A DNA stretch of 64,000 bases from contig NZ_CP042997.1 in NCBI RefSeq assembly GCF_008087625.1, forward strand, positions 7,006,001-7,070,000, in the 5' to 3' direction. The stretch is from Aquisphaera giovannonii. GTDB taxonomy: Bacteria; Planctomycetota; Planctomycetia; Isosphaerales; Isosphaeraceae. Under the pieces are notes generated by a model. It was not told where the DNA came from and ran no database searches. It saw only the letters and a program-made list of their open reading frames with translations. This document shows, in pieces, positions 35,399 through 43,686 of this stretch; the stretch's first letter is position 1; each line of letters opens with the position of its first letter. A program made the translations under genes and the position numbers.

Positions 35399-36316
35399 AT
35401 GCGACCCATTGTCACGAGCGGTCAAATGGTCGAGACCTTCCGCGTTCCTCTCCGTGTGCGGTTGGTCATCGCAATGCTCCTCGCTGTGTTCGCGGGCCTG
35501 GGCGTCTTGTGTATGGTGCAGCCGTTGATGGAACTGCCGTGGGCAGGAACGCGTTTCGTCCAGTTGGTCGGGGCCATACTTTTCGGGGGGGCGGCGGCAT
35601 CATTCGGGATCTACCTTCCCTGGTTGCGCGACACCTACGAGTTAAGCGAAGAAGGGATCACGTGGGTGCAGCGGGGGTGGCCGGTCACGGTCCGCTGGAA
35701 GGACGTCACAGGCCTGATCGAGTCCCCGGACGCTTCTTGCCTTGAGTTGCACGCCCAAGGCCCAGAAGGGCCGATCGTCTTCCGCCTGCGGAGTGGGCTC
35801 GGGCGATACAACCGTCTCCGCGAACTCGTCATGGAGCGTACGGACTGGTTGCGGCTGGCGGCCTTTCCGGACGGAACGGCCCTAACGCTTCCGTTGACGA
35901 TTTACCGGCCGGTCGGGTATTTCCTCGCGATGCCACTTGTCGCATTGATCTCGCTTGGCGTCGCGGTCCTGTTTGCCAGCGCGGAGCAGTGGCTTCTGGC
36001 GGGTGTCGCCGTAGCATTCGCCCTGGCGACATCCCTGCGATGGTACGCAATCGACATCGCCGCAGAGTTCATCCGGCTGCGTCGTCCGCTTTGGCCGCAG
36101 GTGATCCCGGTCGCGTGCATCCGCGATGTTCGCCTGGACCTGATGAACGAGCACGGAGCCTCCTGCTCGGACGTCGTCGTTGACTGGACGGGAGGACGGC
36201 CAGTCAGGCTCTACGGCGCCAGAGGTGGCGGACTTCGACTTTTCGCGGCCCTCCAGATGGCCCGTCATCAGGCCGGTCAGATCTCAGAGCCAGACCTTCA
36301 GACGCCCTCTCAGTGA
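35399..36316 (+). CDS. Membrane protein with PH-like segments, function unknown
   Basis: 305 residues if it starts at ATG 35399; ATG 35426 is equally possible, as neither has a good ribosome site. Two membrane-span pairs are visible near 20-70 (LVIAMLLAVFAGLGVLCMV, LVGAILFGGAAASFGIYL) and near 180-225. Between them lies a beta-rich segment (YELSEEGITWVQRGWPVTVR, WKDVTGLIESPDASCLEL) of a type seen in small bacterial PH-like domains. Third-position G+C is visibly lower than in neighbouring genes (more TTG, GCA, GTT codons), which may mean transfer. Its 3' end overlaps the minus-strand MBL gene by 33 bp. Confidence 0.55.
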   Translation: MRPIVTSGQMVETFRVPLRVRLVIAMLLAVFAGLGVLCMVQPLMELPWAGTRFVQLVGAILFGGAAASFGIYLPWLRDTYELSEEGITWVQRGWPVTVRWKDVTGLIESPDASCLELHAQGPEGPIVFRLRSGLGRYNRLRELVMERTDWLRLAAFPDGTALTLPLTIYRPVGYFLAMPLVALISLGVAVLFASAEQWLLAGVAVAFALATSLRWYAIDIAAEFIRLRRPLWPQVIPVACIRDVRLDLMNEHGASCSDVVVDWTGGRPVRLYGARGGGLRLFAALQMARHQAGQISEPDLQTPSQ

Positions 36317-37165
36317 GTCCGGCAGGCGACGCTCGATCACCCGCTGGATCTGGTCCGGGTGGAGGCGCGTGCTGAAATGCGAGGCGATGATGACCTCGTT
36401 TTCGAATCGGTCGGCCCGGGCGAGGATGTCGTCCAGGTGGGTGTGGCCGTACTTGTGGATGATCGACGGACGCTCGTTGGGCGCGACGAAGGTCATCTCC
36501 ATGATCAGGACCTGCGCGCGATAGACCTCCGGCAGCACGTCCAGCCCGGCCGGGGCGGAGTCCCCCATGTACGCGACCTTCGGGATCCGGATCTCGGCGG
36601 AGACCTCGACCCCCGACAGCCGCAGGTCGCGGATCTGGTCGCCGGTGAGGTCGTGGTATTCGGGCTTGAGCTTCCTCCGCCGCTCCCAGACCAGGTATCC
36701 CAGCGAGGGGATCGTGTGTTTGGTAGGGAACGCCTTCACCACCAGCTCCCGCGACAGTTCGATCTCGTCGCCCGGCCGCACCGGCACCAGCTCGGCGGCC
36801 ATCCGGCCGCGGTCCAGCCGCTGGATGGCGCGGAGGAGCATCTGGACCCCCTCCATCGCTTCCTCCGGCAGGTGGATCCTCGGCGGCTCCATCTTGAGCA
36901 TGCGGCGGCGGGCGATCAAAACCGGCAGGGCCGCGATGTGGTCCAGGTGGGAATGGCTGACGAACCAGTTCGGCGTCGTCATGAACGACCAGGGCTGGGC
37001 CCCCATGTCGAACCCGATCTTCAGCTCCGGCACGCGCCAGTACGTCTGCACCGCCGCCCGGGAATACCCCTCGACCGTCAGCCCCCTGTGCACCAGCGAC
37101 CGCACCGGGGCGTTGTCCACCGGGTGGTCGAGCGATTCCACGGACGAGTCCAGTTCAGTCGCCAA
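36284..37165 (-). CDS. MBL-fold hydrolase of the ribonuclease Z type
   Basis: 293 residues if the start is TTG 37165, which has AGGAGAG about 6 bases before it. The metal-binding motif HSHLDH is at 71-76 (FVSHSHLDHIAALPVL). Other metallo-beta-lactamase landmarks are present (VAYMGDSAPAGLDVLPE, GHTHLDDILARADRFENE, IASHFSTRLH). The arrangement resembles ribonuclease Z and related tRNA 3' endonucleases, but the exosite arm is not evident, so tRNA processing is only one option. No other tRNA-related gene is close by. The gene overlaps the end of the neighbouring plus-strand gene. Confidence 0.78.
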   Translation of the reverse strand: MATELDSSVESLDHPVDNAPVRSLVHRGLTVEGYSRAAVQTYWRVPELKIGFDMGAQPWSFMTTPNWFVSHSHLDHIAALPVLIARRRMLKMEPPRIHLPEEAMEGVQMLLRAIQRLDRGRMAAELVPVRPGDEIELSRELVVKAFPTKHTIPSLGYLVWERRRKLKPEYHDLTGDQIRDLRLSGVEVSAEIRIPKVAYMGDSAPAGLDVLPEVYRAQVLIMEMTFVAPNERPSIIHKYGHTHLDDILARADRFENEVIIASHFSTRLHPDQIQRVIERRLPDSLRGRLKVWL

Positions 37166-37323
37166 GCGATCTCTCCTGCACAATCTCGATCACCGACAGG
37201 CATGCCGAAGGGCGGGGCCGATACCGACGCGAGAATCCTCTATTATAGGGGACGCGGGCCCGCGCCGATACGCCGGATGGCGGAGGTGCGCCGCGGGCTC
37301 CATCTCCCGTCGGGGGGCGTGAC

Positions 37324-38439
37324 ATGTCGTCGAGGGTCGCCGTCTTCGGTCCGGCCTACCTGGATCGCGTGATCGAGGTCGATGGCCCGCTCGGCCGGGC
37401 GCCGGGAGATCCCCCGCTCGATCAGAGCGTGGAGGGCAGCCTCGGGTTCGCCGGCGGCGACTCGCTCGTGCTGGTGGACGGGGCGGGGGATGCCCTCGAG
37501 ATCGTCCCCCCCGATGGCTGGCCGGGGCCCCTGGGCCGGATCGACGTCGGCATGGACCGCGGCTTCGGGGGCGGGGAGGGGGCCCTCGCCCGGCTGCGGG
37601 GCGTCGCCGTCCGCGACACGCTGGGGGGCATGGGCGCCGGGTTCGCCGCGGCGCTCCGCGGGAGGCTGGTCCACGCGCTCGGGGCGGGCGACGACCCGAC
37701 CAGCCGGGCCGTGCAGGCGATGCTCGCGGCCGAGGGCATCGACGGCCGGCCGATCCGGATCGCGGGCCGGCCCGCCGACTGGACGCTGCTGGTCTCGAGC
37801 GGGGTACACGGCGACAAGCTGGCGATCGGCTTCCGCGGATGCCACTCCGCGCTGCGGGCGTCGGACCTGGCCGAGCCGCTCTCCGAGCCCTGCGACCTCC
37901 GGGTCGTGGCGGGGCTTTCCAACCGGCTCGCGGCCGCCGCGCTCGAGGCTCCGGGCGCGCGATTGCGGCTCTTCGCCCCGGGGATGCGGAACATGACGGA
38001 TCGTTCGCATCCCGTGGCGACGTTCGCACGCTCGGTGGACGTGCTCTGCTGCAATCGGGGCGAGTGGGAGGCCCTGCACGACCGGGACGACGTGGCCTGG
38101 AAGGTGTCGATCCTGGTCGTGACGGACGGGCCGAGGGGTGCGACCGCCCGGTTCACGACGCCCGACGGCGAGCCCGGCAGGCTGACCCTCCCGACGCTCC
38201 ACCGCGGCCGTCCTCCCCGGGACACGAACCACGCCGGCGAGGCGCTGGGCGCGACCGTCGCCGCCACCCTGCTCGAGGCCGGCTGGGACGCCCGGACGGG
38301 GATCGTCCCCAGGGACCTGCTCCGCCTGGCGATGCTGCGGGGATCCGCGGCCGCGGCGCTCGTGCTGGATCGGGCCGACTTCGGCTTCCCCTCGGGTGCG
38401 GAGGTCGGAGAGGCGGTCCGATCTTCGGGGCTCGGGTGA
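37324..38439 (+). CDS. Divergent PfkB-family sugar kinase
   Basis: 371 residues. PfkB-like layout: N-terminal VAVFGPAYLDRVIEVDGPLG, a Gly-rich region (GGMGAGFAAALRGRLVHALG), RSVDVLCCNRGEWEALHD, then the ATP/substrate motif region. That motif is normally DTxGAGDxF; here it reads D300-TNHAGE-306, so the catalytic Asp position holds Glu and the first Gly is His. The change may weaken or alter activity, or the protein may not be a kinase. It stands alone with no sugar-metabolism genes around it. Confidence 0.62.
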   Translation: MSSRVAVFGPAYLDRVIEVDGPLGRAPGDPPLDQSVEGSLGFAGGDSLVLVDGAGDALEIVPPDGWPGPLGRIDVGMDRGFGGGEGALARLRGVAVRDTLGGMGAGFAAALRGRLVHALGAGDDPTSRAVQAMLAAEGIDGRPIRIAGRPADWTLLVSSGVHGDKLAIGFRGCHSALRASDLAEPLSEPCDLRVVAGLSNRLAAAALEAPGARLRLFAPGMRNMTDRSHPVATFARSVDVLCCNRGEWEALHDRDDVAWKVSILVVTDGPRGATARFTTPDGEPGRLTLPTLHRGRPPRDTNHAGEALGATVAATLLEAGWDARTGIVPRDLLRLAMLRGSAAAALVLDRADFGFPSGAEVGEAVRSSGLG

Positions 38440-38539
38440 GCCTGGATCCGGCCCGGATCGACGTGCCGCCCCTGGCCGAGCTGCGGGGCCGCCGCTACAA
38501 TCCCACCTGGTTGATCACCCGCTCGGGGAGGAGAGGCGA

Positions 38540-39232
38540 ATGCGTCGCACGAACGTGCTGCTCGTCGTCGCCGGCCTCATGGTCGGCATGGCCGTGGCGG
38601 CCCACTGGCCCCTCCGCGCCCAGCCCGACGCCGGGGCCGGGGCGAGGCCGTCGAGCAAGCCTTCCGGCTCCCTCCAGGATGCCCTGCTGAAGCCATACGA
38701 CTTCCGCTTCTCCCGCCCGACGTCGCTCACGGAGGTGGCCGCCCGGCTCTCCCAGGATCTGGGCGGCCCGGTCGTGCTGGACCTCGCCGCCCTGGACCGG
38801 CTCGAGGTCAAGCCGGGGGACTCCGTGCAGCTCGATCTCCGCGGCGTTCGCCTGAAGACCGGCTTGAAGCTTCTCCTGGACCAGGCCGGGCTCTCCTTCC
38901 GCGTCGTCCCCGAGGACAACCTCATGATCCTCACGGACAAGGAAGGCGCGGAGGACCCCATCGACCGGGTCAACCAGGAGGTGCGGGAGTTGCACCGCGA
39001 CATCCACGAGGTCCAGGACACCCTGGACGAGGTCCTCGACTCGTTGGGGGGGACCTCGGAGGAGGGCGCCCGCGTCCGGAAGCCGACGATCATCGAGGAG
39101 ATGCCGGCGGAGCCCGACGCGAAGCCGAAGGAGGAGATGCCGGTCCCCAAGGCCCGCGAGGCCGAGCCGGACCTCGAGGCGAAGCCCAAGGCGCCCAAGG
39201 TGCCCGCCGGCCGTCCCCGGCGACGCGCCTGA
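38540..39232 (+). CDS. STN-domain (secretin/TonB N-terminal-type) exported protein
   Basis: 230 residues with GGAGGAGAGG before ATG 38540. A signal or anchor segment (NVLLVVAGLMVGMAVAAHW) comes first. Residues about 50-140 match an STN-like fold (RPTSLTEVAARLSQDLGGPV, LKTGLKLLLDQAGLSFRVVP), the short domain found before TonB receptors and secretins. Then comes a coiled stretch (DPIDRVNQEVRELHRDIHEV) and a Lys/Glu/Pro-rich tail. No secretin or TonB receptor follows, so the domain stands alone here. An envelope role is likely; no more can be said. Confidence 0.6.
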   Translation: MRRTNVLLVVAGLMVGMAVAAHWPLRAQPDAGAGARPSSKPSGSLQDALLKPYDFRFSRPTSLTEVAARLSQDLGGPVVLDLAALDRLEVKPGDSVQLDLRGVRLKTGLKLLLDQAGLSFRVVPEDNLMILTDKEGAEDPIDRVNQEVRELHRDIHEVQDTLDEVLDSLGGTSEEGARVRKPTIIEEMPAEPDAKPKEEMPVPKAREAEPDLEAKPKAPKVPAGRPRRRA

Positions 39233-39271
39233 TCCTCCCCCGCCGACCCCAATCCCGACCCGAGCCGCCGC

Positions 39272-40558
39272 ATGCAGCCAGGCCGCGAAACCCGTCCCGC
39301 CGCGACGACCGATCCCGCCGCGACCCGGCCCGTCGGGTCGCAAGCCGCCGATGCGGGCCCCGATAGTTCCCGACGGCGGCCACCGGAGGGACGCCGCACC
39401 TGGCTCGAGGATCCGCGATCCTTCGTCCTGATCGTCCTCGGCGCCGTCGCGGCGATCGGCATCGCCTGGAAGCTCCTGCTCGCCTGGCGGACCCGGCTGG
39501 GCGTGTCGCGGCTGCTGGAGCCCGACGTCACCCCGGAGGAGGTCGCCGGGGCGTCGCGGTTCCAGCGCGCCGGCCTCATGGAGCTCTTCCGGATCATGGG
39601 CGACCCGGAATCCCGGCTCACCCCCGCGCACCGCGAGGCCGCGGCCGCGGCGCTCGCGACGCTCTGGGCGGAGGATCAGCTCGTCGCCGAGGAGGAGCAG
39701 GCGTTCGTCCGCCGCGGCTACGTCGTGGACTGGAAGGCCCGCCGCCGCTATCCCCGTGCGCTGGCGTGTCCGCTGCCGATCGCGGTCCATTACGGCGTCC
39801 CGGCGTTGAGGGCCTCCGGGCCGGGCGTGCACGCCGACAACCTGGAATGGTCCCACCGGATCCTCGGGGCCAGGCGGGCGTCGCTCGAGCAGTGGTCGCC
39901 CTGGGCACCCGGGGCCGGCCGGCCGTCGTGGGAGATCCTGCCGGGCGACTTCGAGGGGATGGGCCCGCATCGCCTGGTGCTGGAGGCCCGCGTCCGCACG
40001 CGCGGGCTCACGAGCAGCTGGGAGATCGAGCTGCCGAAGGTGCCGTTCCCGATCGAGCTCGACCCCCGGCTCGAGGTGGGCTCCCTCCTGGCCTCCCCCG
40101 ATCAGGCCCACGCCCGGGCCATGGAGGCCGGCCTCGGCCTGGAGTCGGACCCCGCCGAGCCCGATGGCCCCGCCACCTTCCTCCCGCTGGGCCGCGAACT
40201 CGCCGTCCGGAACCCCCCGCACCTGGTCATCCGGATCCCCTTGCCGCGCGACCTGGCCCACCGGATGTTCCTGGAGATCGACGGCGTGCCGGGCCGGTTC
40301 CGCGCGGGCGACCTCGTGCTGAGCGGCCAGGGGGCGGGGCGAGGCGACGAGGATCGGGCGGCACCTCGCCCCCTTTCCGTCCCGATCCGCGCCCTCGAGG
40401 GGCCGGAGCAGCCGGCCCTCGAAAGGCCCGGGACCTATCGGGCTCGGATGGCCCTGGAGCCGGACGAGGCCCTCGGGTGGTCCGACCCCGAGATCCGATC
40501 CGTCTGGCCGACGAGGCTGGACACCGAGTGGGTGCCGCTGGAGATCGTCCGGCGCTGA
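39272..40558 (+). CDS. Membrane-anchored protein of unknown function
   Basis: 428 residues. An N-terminal Pro/Arg-rich segment of about 45 residues is followed by one membrane span (FVLIVLGAVAAIGIAWKLLL, about 51-70). The rest is soluble and mixed alpha/beta (LMELFRIMGDPESRLTPAHR, FEGMGPHRLVLEARVRTRGL). No domain is recognised. It lies 39 bp after the STN-like gene and is convergent with the pdxA-like gene. A short hairpin (GGGCCT with AGGCCC) overlaps its end. Confidence 0.6.
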   Translation: MQPGRETRPAATTDPAATRPVGSQAADAGPDSSRRRPPEGRRTWLEDPRSFVLIVLGAVAAIGIAWKLLLAWRTRLGVSRLLEPDVTPEEVAGASRFQRAGLMELFRIMGDPESRLTPAHREAAAAALATLWAEDQLVAEEEQAFVRRGYVVDWKARRRYPRALACPLPIAVHYGVPALRASGPGVHADNLEWSHRILGARRASLEQWSPWAPGAGRPSWEILPGDFEGMGPHRLVLEARVRTRGLTSSWEIELPKVPFPIELDPRLEVGSLLASPDQAHARAMEAGLGLESDPAEPDGPATFLPLGRELAVRNPPHLVIRIPLPRDLAHRMFLEIDGVPGRFRAGDLVLSGQGAGRGDEDRAAPRPLSVPIRALEGPEQPALERPGTYRARMALEPDEALGWSDPEIRSVWPTRLDTEWVPLEIVRR

Positions 40559-40572
40559 CCGGGCCTCGCCGC

Positions 40573-41661
40573 TCAGGCCCGCGCCCGATCCGCGGACCGG
40601 GCCGCGGCCAGCCGGGCGGCGACGCGGACGGCCTCGATGAGGCTGGTCGGATCGGCGACGCCCTTCCAGGCGATGTCGAACGCGGTCCCGTGGGCGACGC
40701 TCGTCCGGACGATCGGCAGGCCGAGCGTCACGTTCACGGCGCGGCGGAACCCGGCCGTCTTCAGCGCGATGTGCCCTTGGTCGTGGTACATCGCCACCAC
40801 GGCGTCGAACGCGCCGGCCAGGGCGCTGTGGTAGAGCGTGTCGTTGGGATACGGCCCGTGGACGTCGATGCCCTCGGCGGCCGCGAGCCTCACCGCCGGC
40901 GCGATGATCCGGATCTCCTCGTCGCCGAACAGGCCGTTCTCCCCGGCGTGCGGATTGAGGGACGAGGCCGCGACCCGAGGCGGCTTGCCGCCGGTGAGCG
41001 GTCGCATCGCGCGGTGAGCCAGGCGGATCTTCTCGAGGACGGACTCGATCGTCACGAGGTCGAAGACCTGCCGCAGCGCGACGTGCAGCGTGACGTGGAC
41101 GACTCCCAGACCCGGCCGCCCGGGCTTCGCGGCCTCGGGGGCGTCCCCGTCCGACGATGCCGCGAGGTACAGCATCATGGCGTGCTCGGCGACCTCGCAG
41201 CGCTCGGCGAGGATCTCCGTATGCCCCGGGTGGCGGACGCCCGCGAGCCGGAGCGACTCCTTGTTCAGGGGCAGGGTCACCAGGGCGTCGATCCGGCCAT
41301 CGAGGGCCTCGTCGATCGCGACGTTCAGGAACTCGTGGGCCGCGAACCCCGCGCGGCGGTCCACCCGCCCGGCCGGGACGTCGGCCAGCGTACCCGCCTT
41401 CAGGATCGCATGCGGCGTGAAGCAGGGGATCGACGTCGGCGACGGGATCGCCTCGGCCGGGGCCGCGATCGACGCGACCTCCGCCGCCGATCCGACCAGC
41501 TTGCAGGCCCGGCGGAGCACCCCGACGTCGCCGATCACCAGGGGCGAGCAGAGGCGATGGAGCACCGGGTCGGACCAGGCCCGCGCGATGACCTCGGGCC
41601 CGATCCCCGCCACGTCCCCCATCGTGAGCGCCACGCGGGGACGATCCCAATCTGCGGCCAT
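40573..41661 (-). CDS. pdxA: PdxA-type 4-hydroxythreonine-4-phosphate dehydrogenase family protein
   Basis: 362 residues. Family landmarks are present: MGDVAGIGPEVIARAWSD near the N-terminus, TLPLNKESLRLAGVRHPGHT, ASSLNPHAGENGLFGDEE and MYHDQGHIALKTAGFRRAVN. These surround the substrate and metal sites (His and Asp ligands) of the NAD-dependent enzyme that oxidises 4-phosphohydroxy-L-threonine in pyridoxal phosphate synthesis. The protein is about 30 residues longer than typical PdxA, mostly near 165-185. Related PdxA2-type enzymes act in four-carbon acid catabolism. No other pdx gene is present here, so the exact role is open. Confidence 0.85.
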   Translation of the reverse strand: MAADWDRPRVALTMGDVAGIGPEVIARAWSDPVLHRLCSPLVIGDVGVLRRACKLVGSAAEVASIAAPAEAIPSPTSIPCFTPHAILKAGTLADVPAGRVDRRAGFAAHEFLNVAIDEALDGRIDALVTLPLNKESLRLAGVRHPGHTEILAERCEVAEHAMMLYLAASSDGDAPEAAKPGRPGLGVVHVTLHVALRQVFDLVTIESVLEKIRLAHRAMRPLTGGKPPRVAASSLNPHAGENGLFGDEEIRIIAPAVRLAAAEGIDVHGPYPNDTLYHSALAGAFDAVVAMYHDQGHIALKTAGFRRAVNVTLGLPIVRTSVAHGTAFDIAWKGVADPTSLIEAVRVAARLAAARSADRARA

Positions 41662-41892
41662 CTTCGGTTCTCACCTCGCGAGGACTCGGCCCGCCGCGTG
41701 ATGGGCGGCATATGACTCCATACATGCGCAATCCCCGCGCCTTTCGGCAAGGGGAACCGTCGCGGCCCGATCGGCTCCCCGGCGCGGCGATCGGGGCCGG
41801 GCGGCCGCCGGACCGCTGGTCAGCCGCGAGGCCCGTCGAGTACCATCGAGGGGTTCCATCCCCCCACGCCCATCGACGGTGACGGTAAAGCG

Positions 41893-43686
41893 ATGCTCAA
41901 CCAGGAACTGAAGAACCAGATCGTCTCGCGCGTCCTGCCCGGGGTGAGGACCCCGGGGCAATACGTCGGCGGCGAGCTGAACAGCGTCGTGAAGGACCAC
42001 GCGACGGTGCGCGGGAAGGTCTGCCTGGCGTTCCCCGACACCTATGCGCTCGGCATGAGCCATCACGGCCTCCAGGTGCTCTACAGCCTCCTGAACGCGG
42101 GGGACTGGGCCTGCGAGCGGGTCTTCACGCCCCTGCCGGACTTCGAGGCCGGCCTCCGGGAGCATGGGCTGCCCCTGACGAGCCTGGAGACCTTCACCCC
42201 GCTGCGGGACTTCGACGTCCTCGGCTTCTCGCTCCAGTACGAGATCTGCGACACGAACGTCCTGACCATGCTGGACCTGGGCGGCATCGCCCTGCACGCG
42301 GACGACCGCGGCCCCGAGGGCACGCTCGTCATCGCCGGCGGGCCGGGCGGCCAGAACCCGGAGCTGCTGGCGCCGTTCATCGACCTCTTCGTCATCGGCG
42401 ACGGGGAGCCCAGCCTGCCGGTCGTCTGCGAGCTGTGGACGGGAATGAAGAGCTCGGGCCTGTCGCGCGAGGAGAAGCTGGCGCGGATCGCGGCCGAATG
42501 CCCCTGGGCCTACGTCCCGAGGTTCTACGAGCCGATCTACGGCGAGGACGGCACGATCGTCGAGATCCGCCGCACCCGGGACGACGTGCCGGCGAGCGTC
42601 CGCCCGTGCGTCATCCAGGACCTGGAGGGGACGCCACTCCCCACGAAGCCGATCGTCCCGTTCGTCGAGACGGCCCACGACCGGATCGCCATCGAGATCA
42701 TGCGCGGCTGCCCCTGGCAGTGCCGGTTCTGCCAGAGCACGGTCATCAAGCGGCCCCTCCGCTACCGGACCGTCGAGACGATCGTCCAGTCCGCGCTGGA
42801 GAGCTACGAGAGCACGGGCTATGACGAGATCAGCCTCCTGTCCCTCTCCACGAGCGACTACCCGCACTTCGAGGAGCTGGTGACGCGGATGAGCGAGGTG
42901 TTCACCCCGCTCGGCGTGAAGATCTCCCTGCCGAGCCTGCGGATCACCGAGACGCTGAAGAAGATCCCGGCGCTCCTCCAGGAGGGGCGACGGAGCGGCC
43001 TGACCCTCGCGCCGGAGGTCGCCCGCGACGACATGCGCGAGCAGATCCGCAAGCCGATCAACAACACCGACCTCTACGACGGTTGCGCCGAGGCCTTCCG
43101 TCGCGGCTGGAGGAAGGTGAAGCTCTACTTCATGTGCGGCCTGCCGGGCGAGCGGAAGGCGGACCTGGACGGCATCGTCGAGATGGCCGAGACCATCGCC
43201 CGGATCGGCAAGGAGGTCACGGGCCGATACGCCGACGTCACGGCCGCCGTGTCCAACTTCGTCCCCAAGCCCCACACGCCTTATCAGTGGAACGGGATGA
43301 AGCCCCGCGAGTACTTCCACTGGGCGCACAAGTACCTGCGGTCCCGGGTCCGGGTGCGGTCGGTGTCGGTCAAGGTCCACGACATCGAGCGGAGCCTGCT
43401 GGAGGGCATCCTGACGCGCGGGGACCGCCGGGTCGCCGCCGCCGTCGAGGAGGCCTGGCGCCGCGGCGCCCGGCTCGACGCCTGGACGGAATACTTCGAC
43501 GCCAACCTGTGGTGGAAGACCTTCGAGGACATGGGCATCGACGTCCCGTTCTACAGCCAGCGCGAGCGGCCGGTGGACGAGGTCCTGCCCTGGGACCACA
43601 TCCACATCAAGTACGGGCGCGACTACCTGGCCAAGGAGCAGAACCGCTCCGTCGTCCAGCTCGAGGCCATGGCGGGGGCGGTCTGA
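41893..43686 (+). CDS. Radical SAM protein of the B12-binding-like TIGR03960 type
   Basis: 597 residues. An N-terminal B12-binding-like region (VCLAFPDTYALGMSHHGLQV, DVLGFSLQYEICDTNVLTML) precedes the radical SAM cluster motif CPWQCRFC, with Cys273, Cys277 and Cys280. The barrel includes LSTSDYPHFEELVTRMS and GLTLAPEVARDDMREQIRK. This is the layout of the TIGR03960 family, often fused with or next to a DUF2344 protein involved in an unassigned tRNA or cofactor modification. No DUF2344 partner is next to it. The next gene begins at the base after its stop codon (TGA then GTG). Confidence 0.85.
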   Translation: MLNQELKNQIVSRVLPGVRTPGQYVGGELNSVVKDHATVRGKVCLAFPDTYALGMSHHGLQVLYSLLNAGDWACERVFTPLPDFEAGLREHGLPLTSLETFTPLRDFDVLGFSLQYEICDTNVLTMLDLGGIALHADDRGPEGTLVIAGGPGGQNPELLAPFIDLFVIGDGEPSLPVVCELWTGMKSSGLSREEKLARIAAECPWAYVPRFYEPIYGEDGTIVEIRRTRDDVPASVRPCVIQDLEGTPLPTKPIVPFVETAHDRIAIEIMRGCPWQCRFCQSTVIKRPLRYRTVETIVQSALESYESTGYDEISLLSLSTSDYPHFEELVTRMSEVFTPLGVKISLPSLRITETLKKIPALLQEGRRSGLTLAPEVARDDMREQIRKPINNTDLYDGCAEAFRRGWRKVKLYFMCGLPGERKADLDGIVEMAETIARIGKEVTGRYADVTAAVSNFVPKPHTPYQWNGMKPREYFHWAHKYLRSRVRVRSVSVKVHDIERSLLEGILTRGDRRVAAAVEEAWRRGARLDAWTEYFDANLWWKTFEDMGIDVPFYSQRERPVDEVLPWDHIHIKYGRDYLAKEQNRSVVQLEAMAGAV

